Shown: positions 35,692-44,551, counted from the first letter of the stretch. The stretch: DNA of 64,000 nt from Streptomyces coelicoflavus (GCF_003112555.1 NZ_BEWB01000002.1:682001-746000), one strand, 5' to 3'. The notes: a model not told the origin generated them from the sequence alone. A program made the numbers and translations.

Positions 35692-35769
35692 ACGCCGGGT
35701 GACCGGACCCAAGCGATCCATGACCGACGCCGGGCGCACGCCGCGGCGGACAACGGGAGGCACGAGTAC

Positions 35770-38349
35770 ATGACCGAGAGGGCGCACGCCGAAGCGCACG
35801 CCGAAGAGCCCGTCGGAGTCTGGTCCGGCAGCTGGGTCGCCGAGCGGCTCGGCGTCGAACTCGCCGGCGACGAGGCGCTGACCGGCCTGCTGGGGCTCGC
35901 CCTGCGCCGCAACCCCAAGCGGGCGCACCTGCTCGTCTCCAACGTGCTCGGCAAACACGTCCCGCAGTCGCCCTCCGTCGTGTACGGGCACGGCGTCGCC
36001 CTCGGCCGGCGGGTCCGCGAGCTGCTCGGCGCGGACGCGGCCGAACGCGCGGTCGTCCTCGGCTACGCGGAGACCGCCACCGGACTCGGCCACTCCGTCG
36101 CCGACGGCCTGGGCCCCGCCCCGTACCTGCACTCCACCCGCCGTCCGGTCGCCGGAGTCGCCCGGGCGGGCGGCTTCGAGGAGTCCCACTCGCACGCGAC
36201 CTCCCACCTCCTGCTGCCGGAGGACCCCGCGCTGCTGGCCGGGGACGGGCCGCTGGTCCTCGTCGACGACGAGTTCTCCACGGGGAACACGGTGCTGAAC
36301 ACCGTGCGCGATCTCCACGAGCGTTATCCGCGGGAGCGGTACGTGGTGGTCGCCCTGGTGGACATGCGGTCGGCGGCGGACGCGGGGCGCCTCGAGGAGT
36401 TCGCGCGGGAGATCGGCGCGCGGGTGGATCTCGTAGCGGCGGCCTCGGGGACGGTGCGGCTCCCCGACGGGGTGCTGGAGAAGGGGCAGGCCCTGGTGAC
36501 GCGGTACGAGGCGGACAGCGCGCAGGCCGGTGGTCGGCCGTCCGCGGCGCCGTCGTGGCCGGTCGCGCAGTTCCCCACGCCCCTGGAGGGCGTCGTCGGC
36601 CCCGCACACGACCACCGCACCCGCCCCCACGCCACCCCCGTGGACCTGCGCTGGCCCGCCGGTCTTCCCGACGGTGGCCGGCACGGCTTCACCGCCGCCC
36701 ACCGGGTCCGCCTCGAAGCCGCCCTCCCCGCCATGGCCGCCCGGATCGCCGAGGCGCTGCCCGCCGGCGCCCGGCGGGTGCTCGTCCTCGGCTTCGAGGA
36801 GCTGATGTACGCCCCGCTCCGCCTGGCCCGGGCGCTGGAGCAGGCCGCCGGCGACGACGTCGACGTGCGTTACTCCACCACCACCCGCTCTCCCGTCCTC
36901 GCCGTCGACGACCCCGGCTACGCGATACGCACCCGCCTGGTCTTCCCCGCGCACGACGACCCGGCCGACGGCCCCGGCGAGCGCTACGCCTACAACGTCG
37001 CGGGCGCCGGTTTCGACGCCGTGGTCGCCGTCGTCGACTCGGCGGCCGACACCCCCGCGCTGCACGCCCCGGACGGGCTGGCCGCCCGGCTCGCCGCCCA
37101 CGTCCCCCACGTCCTGCTCGCGGTCGTCCCGTCGTACGTCCCCGACGTCCCCGACATCCCGCCCGTCCCGCAAGCCCCCGAAAGGCCCTCCATGCTGCCC
37201 GAGCCGCTGCGCGGCCCCGCGTTCTCCTCGTACGCGCCCGAAGAGGTCGGCTGGCTGCTCCAGGACCTCTCCGACGTGACGCTGGAGGCGCCGACCGAGG
37301 AGCGCGAGGAGGCGATCCAGAGCGGCGGCGCGCACTACGCCGAGTCGCTGCCCGTGGAGTACCAGCCCAGCGAGCAGTACCAGGAGCTGTTCCACGCGGC
37401 GCTGGAGGCGTCCGCCGCCCGGCTGGCGCGCGCCGTCGGCGCCGTCACCGAGATCGTCCTCGCGGAGCGCTCGCCCCGCCCGGTCCTGGTCTCCCTCGCC
37501 CGCGCGGGCACCCCCGTCGGCGTGCTGATGCGCCGTTGGGCGCGGTACCGGCACGGCCTCGACCTCGCCCACTACGCGGTGTCGATCGTCCGGGGGCGCG
37601 GCATCGACGCCAACGCCCTGCGCTGGCTGGCCGGCCACCACGACCCCGCCGACGTCGTCTTCGTCGATGGCTGGACCGGCAAGGGCGCCATCACCCGCGA
37701 ACTAGCCGCCGCCCTGCGCGACTTCGAGGCCTCCGACGGCGTCACCGGCTTCGACCCGGAGATCGCCGTACTGGCCGACCCCGGCTCCTGCGTACGCACC
37801 TACGGCACCCGGGACGACTTCCTCATCCCCTCGGCCTGCCTCAACTCCACCGTCTCCGGCCTGATATCCCGCACCGTGCTCCGCGCCGACCTGGTCGGCC
37901 CGCACGACTTCCACGGCGCGAAGTTCTACCGCGAACTCGCCGGGGCCGACCTGTCACCGGCCTTCCTCGACGCCGTCTCCGCCCGCTTCCCCGAGGTCAC
38001 GGACACGGTCGACGCCCACGCCAAGGAGCTCCTCTCCGCCGACCGCACCCCCACCTGGGAGGGCTGGGCCGCCGTCGAGCGCATCAGCGAGGAGTACGGC
38101 ATCCACGACGTGAACCTCGTCAAGCCCGGCGTCGGCGAGACCACGCGGGTGATGCTGCGCCGCGTGCCGTGGAAGGTGCTGGCCCGGGCGGGCGCCGGCG
38201 CCGACCTGGACCACGTCCGGCTGCTGGCCGAGCAGCGGGGCGTACCCGTGGAGGAGGTCGACGGCCTGCCCTACACCTGCGTCGGGCTGATCCACCCCCA
38301 GTACACGCGGGGCGCCACCGGCGCCGACGGCAAGGCGGTGACCCTCTGA
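35770..38349 (+). CDS. Fusion of phosphoribosyltransferase, TRSP and StiP (second PRTase-like) domains
   Basis: 859 residues. N-terminal PRTase (about 20-270) starts RRNPKRAHLLVSNVLGKHVP, then VVYGHGVALG and the PRPP loop VLVDDEFSTGNTVLNTV near residue 165. The TRSP domain follows (about 300-475). A Pro-rich linker leads to MLPEPLRGPAFSSYAPEEVG near residue 475, the usual beginning of the StiP/PRTase_1 family, whose loop VVFVDGWTGKGAITREL is near residue 630. In many bacteria these are two genes. An ATG at 37192 with AAAGG before it could give a separate 385-residue StiP form. Predicted role: ribosyl transfer in synthesis of a nucleoside-like metabolite for the Ter system. Its TGA overlaps the HAD gene's ATG by one base. 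Confidence 0.88.
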   Translation: MTERAHAEAHAEEPVGVWSGSWVAERLGVELAGDEALTGLLGLALRRNPKRAHLLVSNVLGKHVPQSPSVVYGHGVALGRRVRELLGADAAERAVVLGYAETATGLGHSVADGLGPAPYLHSTRRPVAGVARAGGFEESHSHATSHLLLPEDPALLAGDGPLVLVDDEFSTGNTVLNTVRDLHERYPRERYVVVALVDMRSAADAGRLEEFAREIGARVDLVAAASGTVRLPDGVLEKGQALVTRYEADSAQAGGRPSAAPSWPVAQFPTPLEGVVGPAHDHRTRPHATPVDLRWPAGLPDGGRHGFTAAHRVRLEAALPAMAARIAEALPAGARRVLVLGFEELMYAPLRLARALEQAAGDDVDVRYSTTTRSPVLAVDDPGYAIRTRLVFPAHDDPADGPGERYAYNVAGAGFDAVVAVVDSAADTPALHAPDGLAARLAAHVPHVLLAVVPSYVPDVPDIPPVPQAPERPSMLPEPLRGPAFSSYAPEEVGWLLQDLSDVTLEAPTEEREEAIQSGGAHYAESLPVEYQPSEQYQELFHAALEASAARLARAVGAVTEIVLAERSPRPVLVSLARAGTPVGVLMRRWARYRHGLDLAHYAVSIVRGRGIDANALRWLAGHHDPADVVFVDGWTGKGAITRELAAALRDFEASDGVTGFDPEIAVLADPGSCVRTYGTRDDFLIPSACLNSTVSGLISRTVLRADLVGPHDFHGAKFYRELAGADLSPAFLDAVSARFPEVTDTVDAHAKELLSADRTPTWEGWAAVERISEEYGIHDVNLVKPGVGETTRVMLRRVPWKVLARAGAGADLDHVRLLAEQRGVPVEEVDGLPYTCVGLIHPQYTRGATGADGKAVTL

Positions 38350-39161
38350 TGCCGGTGCTCGTCGCCAGCGACCTCGACCGCACGCTCATCTACTCCGCGG
38401 CCGCCCTCGGACTGACCATGCCCGACCTGCGGGCACCCCGCCTGCTGTGCGTGGAGGTCTACGAGAGCAGACCCCTGTCCTACCTGACCGAGACGGCCGC
38501 CCAGTTGCTGACCGACCTCGGCGACACGGCGCTCTTCGTGCCGGCCACCACCCGGACCCGCAAGCAGTACCAGCGGATCAACCTGCCCGGCCCGCCGCCG
38601 AAGTACGCGATCTGCGCCAACGGTGGCCACCTGCTGGTGGACGGCGTCTCCGACCCCGCCTGGCACGCCCGGGTGACCGCGCGGCTGGCCGACGAATGCG
38701 CGTCGCTGGCCGAGGTCCGCGACCACCTGACGAACACCGCCGACCCGCTGTGGGTGCGCAAGCACCGGGTCGCCGAGGACCTCTTCGCCTACCTCGTCGT
38801 CGAACGCGACCTGCTGCCCCAGGACTGGGTGAAGGAACTCGCCGTGTGGGCCGAGAACCGCGGCTGGACCGTGTCCCTCCAGGGCCGCAAGATCTACGCC
38901 GTGCCCAAGCCGCTCACCAAGAGCGCCGCCGTGCGCGAGGTCGCGCGCCGCACCGGCGCCGAACTCACCCTCGCCGCGGGCGACTCGCTCCTCGACGCCG
39001 ACCTGCTGCTCGCCGCCGACCGGGGCTGGCGCCCGGGCCACGGCGAACTGGCCGACTCCGGGTGGACGGCCCCGACGATCAGCGCTTTGCCCGAGCGCGG
39101 CGTCCTGGCCGGTGAGCGGATCCTCCGGGAGTTCCTGCGCGCGGCGAGCCCGGCTCGCTGA
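38349..39161 (+). CDS. HAD-superfamily hydrolase of the Ter biosynthetic unit
   Basis: 270 residues. HAD motifs: VASDLDRTLIY (nucleophile and acid Asp near residues 8-10), FVPATTRTRKQYQRI (motif II Thr), a Lys in PLTKSAAV (motif III) and TLAAGDSLLDADLL (motif IV Asp pair). The large cap between motifs II and III is of the Cof/sucrose-phosphatase type. Probably a phosphatase for the sugar-phosphate product of the preceding PRTase. The start shares a base with the PRTase stop, so the two are coupled. Its end overlaps the convergent DedA gene by 83 nt. Confidence 0.9.
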   Translation: MPVLVASDLDRTLIYSAAALGLTMPDLRAPRLLCVEVYESRPLSYLTETAAQLLTDLGDTALFVPATTRTRKQYQRINLPGPPPKYAICANGGHLLVDGVSDPAWHARVTARLADECASLAEVRDHLTNTADPLWVRKHRVAEDLFAYLVVERDLLPQDWVKELAVWAENRGWTVSLQGRKIYAVPKPLTKSAAVREVARRTGAELTLAAGDSLLDADLLLAADRGWRPGHGELADSGWTAPTISALPERGVLAGERILREFLRAASPAR

Positions 39162-39837
39162 ACCTGTCGTCCGGGCCCCGCCTGCGGTGGCCGGCGCCCG
39201 GACGCAGCAGACGCATGACGACGAAGACCAGCAGGGCGAGGGCGGCCGCGGCCAGGATCACCTTCGAGTAGGTCGACGCGATCCCCGAGACGTCGGACCA
39301 GTTGTCCCCCAGCGCATAGCCGGCCAGGACGAAGACGGTGTTCCAGATCGCGCTGCCCAGCGTCGTCAGGGCGAGGAAGACGGGCAGCCGCATCCGTTCG
39401 ACACCCGCCGGGACGGAGATCAGGCTGCGGAAGATGGGGATCATCCGGCCGAAGAACACGGCCTTCGTCCCGTGCTTGAGGAACCACGCCTCCGTCTTCT
39501 CGATGTCGGACACCTTCACCAGCGGCAGCTTCCCCGCCATCGCCACCGTGCGGTCCCGGCCGAGCAGCGCACCGATCCCGTACAGGGCGAGCGCGCCGAT
39601 CACCGAACCCGCCGTCGTCCACAGCAGGACGGCGATCAGGTTCATCCGGCCGGAGCTCGCGGCGAACCCGGCCAGCGGCAGGATCACCTCGCTCGGCAGC
39701 GGAGGGAAGAGATTCTCCAGAGCGATGGCGAGACCGGCACCCGGTGCGCCGAGGGCGTCCATGAGGTCGTTGATCCACTGCGGGCCCGCGCCGCTGTCCG
39801 CGGCCGGCTGCGCTGCGATGGCTGTCATGACGCCCAC
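39079..39837 (-). CDS. DedA-family membrane protein
   Basis: 252 residues with five or six membrane segments. Family motifs: ENLFPPLPSEVILPLAGF near residue 42, FFGRMIPIFRSLISVPAGV near residue 128 with the two functional Arg, and LGSAIWNTVFVLAGYALG. DedA proteins flip lipid carriers such as undecaprenyl phosphate or phosphatidylethanolamine (known for relatives). The basic C-terminal tail of about 40 residues reads antisense through the end of the HAD gene; codon bias supports the HAD frame, so the tail may be a recent extension. ATG at 39828 is an alternative start. Confidence 0.92.
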   Translation of the reverse strand: MGVMTAIAAQPAADSGAGPQWINDLMDALGAPGAGLAIALENLFPPLPSEVILPLAGFAASSGRMNLIAVLLWTTAGSVIGALALYGIGALLGRDRTVAMAGKLPLVKVSDIEKTEAWFLKHGTKAVFFGRMIPIFRSLISVPAGVERMRLPVFLALTTLGSAIWNTVFVLAGYALGDNWSDVSGIASTYSKVILAAAALALLVFVVMRLLRPGAGHRRRGPDDRFSEPGSPRAGTPGGSAHRPGRRARAKR

Positions 39838-39987
39838 GCTAGGAAACCGCGGCTGAAGGGATCCTGAGGAAGGGCACGGGGCACACTGCGGCTCCCTTCG
39901 CTGTCCGCTGCGGACGCCTTCCTCCGCGGGTTCCTCGCCGTGCCGGGATCATGCGGCCGGGGGAGCGGGCAGCCCGTCGCGGCAGGC

Positions 39988-40206
39988 TCAGCCGCAGCAG
40001 CCCCCGCCGCAGCAGCCTCCGCCGCCACCCGACGAGGGCGCCGGCGCGGACGCGGAGGCCGAGCCGCCGACCGCGACCGTCGACAGCAGCTTCACCGTGT
40101 CGCCGTGACCCGCCGGGCAGGCGGCGGGAGCGGAGGACTCGGCCATGGGACGGCTCAGTTCGAAGGTGTCGCCGCAGGTCCGGCAGCGGTACTCGTAGCG
40201 AGGCAT
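39988..40206 (-). CDS. FmdB-type zinc-ribbon protein with Cys-rich tail
   Basis: 72 residues from the ATG at 40206 (MPRYEYRCRTCGDTFELSRP). The FmdB ribbon has CRTCG and ACPAGHG as metal ligands. After a Ser/Ala stretch the protein ends with GGGGGCCGGGCCG, a Gly/Cys tail with two CC pairs that could bind metal. The family is often called a regulatory protein, but no function is proven. It stands alone between DedA and a coiled-coil gene. Confidence 0.88.
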   Translation of the reverse strand: MPRYEYRCRTCGDTFELSRPMAESSAPAACPAGHGDTVKLLSTVAVGGSASASAPAPSSGGGGGCCGGGCCG

Positions 40207-40258
40207 GCGCACAGGTTAACCGGCACGGCCGGCCGGCGGACCCGGTCGTCCCGGGCGA

Positions 40259-41671
40259 TCACTGACCGGCCCCGCGCTCCTCGCGGATCCGGGTGACCAC
40301 CTGGGCCACCGCCTGCCGGACCGCCTCCGTCTCCGTCAGGAAGTGCCAGTAGTCGGGGTGCCGCCCCTCCAGCGTGGTGACCGCCCGCTCCAGCCGGGCC
40401 ACGGCCTCGTCCAGCGGGCGCGCGTGGCGTGGCTCGGGGGTGTTGCGGCCGGCCATGGCCAGGCGCTGGGCGTCGCGGATGGCGAAGCGGGTGCGTTCGA
40501 TCTCCTGCTGCGGGTCCTTCTGCACGGCGTTGAGCTGCCGCAGCCGGTCGCCGGCCGCCGAGACGGCCTCGTCGGTCGAGTTCAGCAGCGCCCGCACCGT
40601 CGACAGCAGGGCGGTGGCGTCGGGCCAGCGCTGCTCGTCGCGGGCGGCCTGCGCCTCGGCCAGCTTCTGCTCGGCCTGCCGGACCGACTCGGTGGCCTGC
40701 TCCGGCACGTGCTGGAGGTCCTGCCAGCAAGCGGCCGTGAAGCGCCGGCGCAGCTCGCTGAGGACCGGCTCGACCTGTCCGGTGCGGGTGGTCAGGGCCT
40801 GGGCGCGGGTGCGCAGGGAGACCAGCCGGTGGCCGGTCTCGGCGGCGCGCTCGGGCAGCCGTTCCGCCTCGGCGCGGACCGCCTCGGCCTCCCGGGTGAC
40901 CCGCTCGGCGCGCTCGAGGGTCTGGGGCACTCCGTGCTGTCCCGCGCCCTGGTTCAGCCGGGTCAGCTCCGGGCCGAGACGGGCGAGACGGGTGGCGAGG
41001 TCGTCCGCCTTCAGACCGGATCCGCGCGCGGAGTCCAGGGCGTCGGAGGCGGCGAGCAGGGCCTGCCGGGCGCGCTCCACGGCGGGGGCCAGCCGCGCCA
41101 GCTGGGTCTCGGCCTTGCCGAGGAGGGGGCCGAGCCCCTCGGCGAAGCGGTCCAGTTCCTGCTTGACCCGGCCCAGCTCGGTCCTGGCCGCGGTCAGTTC
41201 GCCGCGGGCGTGCGCGGCGGCCGACGCCTCCAGGTCGTCCCGGTCCAGGTCGTGGGCGTCGACGGCACTGATGTACTGGTGGCTGACCTCGTCGATGCGC
41301 CGGCCGAGGGCCTCGAAGTCGGTGACCGCGCGCCGGGCGGCGGGGGAGGAGTCGACCGCCGCGATCGTCTCTATGGAGATCCGCAGGTCCCGCTGGGCGG
41401 TGTCCAGCTCGTAGAAGGCGGCGGCCGCGTCGTCCTTGGCGGTCTGGGCCTCGGCCCGCTGGCTCTCGGCCCGCCCGCCGAACCAGCGGCGGGTACCGCC
41501 CCCGGCGAACGCGGCGGGCAGGGCCAGCACGGCGAGCAGGGGCAGGCCCATCAGGGCGAGCGCGTCACGGACCGGCCGGGGCGCCCGGGGACGGGAGCGG
41601 TGGGAGCGGCGCGGTGGGCGCTGGGCGCGCACCGCCATCGGCGAGTACGGCTGCGATGGCGTCGCCGTCAC
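40259..41671 (-). CDS. Membrane-anchored coiled-coil protein of unknown function
   Basis: 470 residues from a GTG. A basic N-terminus (RRSHRSRPRAPRPVRD) precedes one membrane segment (ALMGLPLLAVLALPAAFAGG, near 38-57). The rest is almost wholly helical with long heptad-like runs rich in Ala, Glu, Arg and Gln and no catalytic motif; it resembles TPM/septation-ring-type rods only in shape. It could be a cytoplasmic or extracellular scaffold. It runs in the same direction as, and 71 nt after, the DUF4097 lipoprotein gene. Confidence 0.75.
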   Translation of the reverse strand: MTATPSQPYSPMAVRAQRPPRRSHRSRPRAPRPVRDALALMGLPLLAVLALPAAFAGGGTRRWFGGRAESQRAEAQTAKDDAAAAFYELDTAQRDLRISIETIAAVDSSPAARRAVTDFEALGRRIDEVSHQYISAVDAHDLDRDDLEASAAAHARGELTAARTELGRVKQELDRFAEGLGPLLGKAETQLARLAPAVERARQALLAASDALDSARGSGLKADDLATRLARLGPELTRLNQGAGQHGVPQTLERAERVTREAEAVRAEAERLPERAAETGHRLVSLRTRAQALTTRTGQVEPVLSELRRRFTAACWQDLQHVPEQATESVRQAEQKLAEAQAARDEQRWPDATALLSTVRALLNSTDEAVSAAGDRLRQLNAVQKDPQQEIERTRFAIRDAQRLAMAGRNTPEPRHARPLDEAVARLERAVTTLEGRHPDYWHFLTETEAVRQAVAQVVTRIREERGAGQ

Positions 41672-41742
41672 ATCACTCTCCCGTGTCGTCCGTCCTGCCC
41701 GGGTTCATTCTCCCACCCGTTGAGGACGAACACACGGGCCGG

Positions 41743-42513
41743 TCAGTTCGCGGTTCGGACCGTGATTTTGCCGTCACCGGACCGGGCGTCGACCACGTGC
41801 GCGCTGGTGTCGTCCGTGGGCACGGACACGTCGACCGCGCCGTCACCGGTGTCGGTGGACACCTTGTACGTGGCCCGGGGCAGCGAGATCGTCACGGAGC
41901 CGTCGCCCGTACGGGACTCGACCTCGTCCGGGACGGCGCCGAGGTCCAGCCGGACCGAGCCGTCGCCGGTGTGCGCGCTGACCCGGCGGGAGGAGACCGC
42001 GGCCCGTACGGAGCCGTCGTCGGTGCGCAGCCTCAGCGGCCCGGAGGAGTCGGTGACGTGCACGGAGCCGTCGCCGGTACGGATGTCCAACGCGTCCTCG
42101 AACCCGCTCGCCCGCACGCTGCCGTCCCCGTCCCTCACCTTGACGGCGATGCCGCGCGGCACCTCGACGCGGTGCTTGGCCGCGCAGTCGGCGATGACGC
42201 CGGAGCAGTGCATCCGCAGCACCAGCCGGTCGCCGTCCATCTTCCAGGTCGCCTCGGGGTCCGAACCGACGGCGACCGACCCGGAGAACCACCGGGTCAC
42301 CTCGATCCTGCCGGACGCGTGGTCGTCCGAGGCGACGACTTCCAGGGCGGAGTCGTCGGTGTCCACGGTGAGGGTGCGGCCCGGCAGGTCGAACGACCGG
42401 TGCTCGGGGTCCTTGTCGTCCGACGCGGAGGCGCAGGCGCTCAGGCCCGCGACGAGAACGGCGACGGCGCCGACGGCGGCGGACACGCGGACGGGAACGG
42501 TACGGGCAGGCAT
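41743..42513 (-). CDS. DUF4097-type beta-helix lipoprotein
   Basis: 256 residues. Lipoprotein signal with lipobox VAGLSAC (Cys near residue 27). The mature part is a DUF4097 (adhesin-like) repeat protein: the tetra/pentapeptide GDGSV recurs five or more times at about 20-residue spacing (RDGDGSVRAS, RTGDGSVHVT, HTGDGSVRLD, RTGDGSVTIS), giving one beta-helix coil each. Two cysteines (MHCSGVIADCAAK) may form a disulfide. It is likely exposed on the outer face of the membrane; the ligand is unknown. Confidence 0.88.
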   Translation of the reverse strand: MPARTVPVRVSAAVGAVAVLVAGLSACASASDDKDPEHRSFDLPGRTLTVDTDDSALEVVASDDHASGRIEVTRWFSGSVAVGSDPEATWKMDGDRLVLRMHCSGVIADCAAKHRVEVPRGIAVKVRDGDGSVRASGFEDALDIRTGDGSVHVTDSSGPLRLRTDDGSVRAAVSSRRVSAHTGDGSVRLDLGAVPDEVESRTGDGSVTISLPRATYKVSTDTGDGAVDVSVPTDDTSAHVVDARSGDGKITVRTAN

Positions 42514-42740
42514 GACGGTCTCCCCCTGGAACGGACGACGAGGTGCCGCGCCCGAGCCCCTCCGCGGTGGCGGACGGCCCCGTCGGCGAGGCTCTTCGAC
42601 CGTACGGAGCGCGGGCCCCCGCCGGGATCCGGACCGCTACCGGATCCGGGGTGGGGATAACCCCCGGCCCGTCGGCCGGGCACGGTGCGAACACGTTTGC
42701 CGGGCAGCGCCCCGGGCCATGTAGGCTGTCGACTCGTCCT

Positions 42741-42815
<75 letters not shown>

Positions 42816-42838
42816 GGACCGGCGCCGTCGTCGGCGCG

Positions 42839-42867
42839 AAGGCCCCCGGAGTTCTTCCGGGGGCCTT
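42839..42867 (+). terminator. Terminator after the tRNA
   Basis: Perfect 12-bp arms AAGGCCCCCGGA and TCCGGGGGCCTT with a 5-nt loop, 23 nt after the tRNA. Confidence 0.9.
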
Positions 42868-42906
42868 ACGCGTGCGCTCGTTCCCCGCCTCCCTAGGATG
42901 AGGTCC

Positions 42907-43371
42907 GTGAGAAGCCCCGAGCAGTACGTCCCGCGACCGCCCGCGCGGTGGTGGCGGGCCGTGTGCGTGCTCGGGCTGTTCGCCGGACTCCTCGGCATGC
43001 ACGGGCTGGCGCCCGGCGGCGGCCTCCCGGAGCACTCCGCCGGGCACCGGCACGCGTCGGCGGCACCGATGGCCGCCTCCACGGGCCCGGGCACGCACAC
43101 GCGTTCGGCGGGGTCCCCGACGACGGGCGCGGGCGCGGCGCACGCGGGCTGCCCGCAGGACGACGGCTCCTGCGGCGGCGGCCATCTCCGGCATGCCGAC
43201 GCGATGTGCGCGTCCGGCGCGGTGAGCGACGGACCGGTGCTGCCGGCGCCGGTCCCCGACCCGGTCCCCGTCGTCGGGTGCGACGGGATCGTACGCGCGT
43301 ACGCGGCCGCCGCACCGGACGGTGCGCGGGCGCCGCCCTCCCTCGCCGAACTCCAGCTCCTGCGGATATAG
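42907..43371 (+). CDS. DUF6153 family membrane/exported protein
   Basis: 154 residues from the GTG at 42907; an ATG at 42898 overlaps the TAGGAT -10 box (42894-42899), so the GTG, 8 nt after the box, is the likely leaderless start. One hydrophobic segment near the start (VCVLGLFAGLLGMHGLA) is followed by a His-rich stretch (HSAGHRHASA), a Cys pair in CPQDDGSCGGGH and another in MCASG/GCDG. DUF6153 proteins are small Streptomyces envelope proteins without known function. His and Cys content and the neighbouring DUF305 gene hint at metal handling. Confidence 0.78.
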   Translation: MRSPEQYVPRPPARWWRAVCVLGLFAGLLGMHGLAPGGGLPEHSAGHRHASAAPMAASTGPGTHTRSAGSPTTGAGAAHAGCPQDDGSCGGGHLRHADAMCASGAVSDGPVLPAPVPDPVPVVGCDGIVRAYAAAAPDGARAPPSLAELQLLRI

Positions 43372-43453
43372 ACACCGCCCCCCGCACCCGCGCCGCCAGG
43401 GCGCGGCGCGGTGCACCGGCATGTCCATCCCCCCTCACAGCAGGAGTTCACGC

Positions 43454-44158
43454 ATGACCAGCAGGACCAGCATCCGTATCCGCACGCGCCGTACCGCCCT
43501 GGCGGCGGCGACGGCCACCGCCGCGTTCCTCCTCGCCGCCTGCGGCGACGGCGACGGCGGCAGCGGTCACGAGGGCCCGCACGCCTCCGCCTCCGCGGGC
43601 GCCGAGGCGGGGAGCACGGCCGGGAACGAGACCGGCGAGAACGCGCACAACGCCCAGGACGTCGCCTTCGCGCAGGGCATGATCCCGCACCACCGGCAGG
43701 CGCTCGAGATGGCACGGCTGGCCGCGGACCGGTCGGCGTCGGCCGGGGTCGAGGACCTCGCCGCGCGCATCGAGAAGGCACAGGACCCGGAGATCACGAC
43801 CATGACCGGCTGGCTGACGGCCTGGGGCGAGGAAGTGCCGGAGTCGATGCCCGGCATGGACCACTCGGCGCACTCGGGCATGCCCGGGATGATGGGCGAC
43901 GAGGACATGGCGAAGCTGAAGGAGGCTTCCGGCCGGGAGTTCGACACGATGTTCCTGACCATGATGGTCGAGCACCACGAGGGCGCCGTCGAGATGGCCG
44001 GGACCGAGAAGGCCAAGGGCCGCTACGCCCCGGCCAAGGACCTCGCCGACGCCATCGCCACCGCGCAGAACGCCGAGATCACCGAGATGAACAAGCTCCT
44101 CGGCAAGGACGGCGGGAACGGCGGGAACGGCAAGGACGGCGCGAACGACAAGGACTGA
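43454..44158 (+). CDS. DUF305 four-helix lipoprotein
   Basis: 234 residues, ATG after AGGAG. Lipobox FLLAACG (Cys near residue 30). The mature part is a tandem ferritin-like DUF305 domain with two H-H motifs (AQGMIPHHRQALEMARLA near residue 80 and MTMMVEHHEGAVEMA near 175) and a Met-rich bridge (ESMPGMDHSAHSGMPGMMGD), features of periplasmic copper-binding members. Ends with a Gly/Asn/Lys/Asp tail. Likely an extracellular copper chaperone or buffer, paired with the DUF6153 gene 82 nt upstream. Confidence 0.9.
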   Translation: MTSRTSIRIRTRRTALAAATATAAFLLAACGDGDGGSGHEGPHASASAGAEAGSTAGNETGENAHNAQDVAFAQGMIPHHRQALEMARLAADRSASAGVEDLAARIEKAQDPEITTMTGWLTAWGEEVPESMPGMDHSAHSGMPGMMGDEDMAKLKEASGREFDTMFLTMMVEHHEGAVEMAGTEKAKGRYAPAKDLADAIATAQNAEITEMNKLLGKDGGNGGNGKDGANDKD

Positions 44159-44209
44159 GTCTCCGGCCGTCCCCGGCCCGGCACACCGGTCCCGCCCGCG
44201 TGACGTTCC

Positions 44210-44551
44210 TCAGGCGTCCTCGGGCGGGGCCTCGTGGGCGCGCTTCAGCGCCGACCGGGCGCTCACCTGGTCGGGGCCGGTGATCTCCGACCAGTAGCGA
44301 TGGGTGCTGACGAACACGGCCAGCTCGCGCTCGCGCTGCCGGAGCTTCTCGACCTCGGCCTGGTCGTCCGCCGACCAGCCGGGCGAGGCCGGGCGCTCGA
44401 CCTTGCGCCAGCCGTTGTCGTCGCTGAACCCGTCGAGCGGTTCGACGGACCACGGCAGTCTCTTCAGCAGGGCCGCCAGCTCGGCCCGGACCTGATGCAG
44501 TTCCTCCTGACCGGCGAGGAGGTCACTGGGGAAATCATAGGTCGTAGCCAC
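44210..44551 (-). CDS. Conserved small helical protein of unknown function
   Basis: 113 residues from a GTG. It begins VATTYDFPSDLLAGQEELHQ and has a helical, charged middle (DDQAEVEKLRQRERELAVFV) with several tryptophans (LPWSVEPLDGF, PGWSADD, RYWSEIT). No membrane segment or cysteine. A TATCAT box on the minus strand (44558-44563) lies 6 nt before the GTG, so the mRNA is probably leaderless. Conserved-looking in Streptomyces but the family is not known to me. Confidence 0.7.
   Translation of the reverse strand: MATTYDFPSDLLAGQEELHQVRAELAALLKRLPWSVEPLDGFSDDNGWRKVERPASPGWSADDQAEVEKLRQRERELAVFVSTHRYWSEITGPDQVSARSALKRAHEAPPEDA

Noticed and set aside
34399-37641. Minus-strand open frame of 1080 codons across the HpcH and PRTase genes
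   Set aside because: It is antisense to two well-recognised families, has no domain, and its third codon positions lack the expected G/C bias; long antisense frames are usual in DNA this GC-rich.
36555-39161. Plus-strand frame of 868 codons, Arg/Pro/Gly-rich in its first two thirds
   Set aside because: Only its last part (38349 onward) is a protein, the HAD hydrolase in the same frame; the rest is a frame-shifted reading of the PRTase gene.
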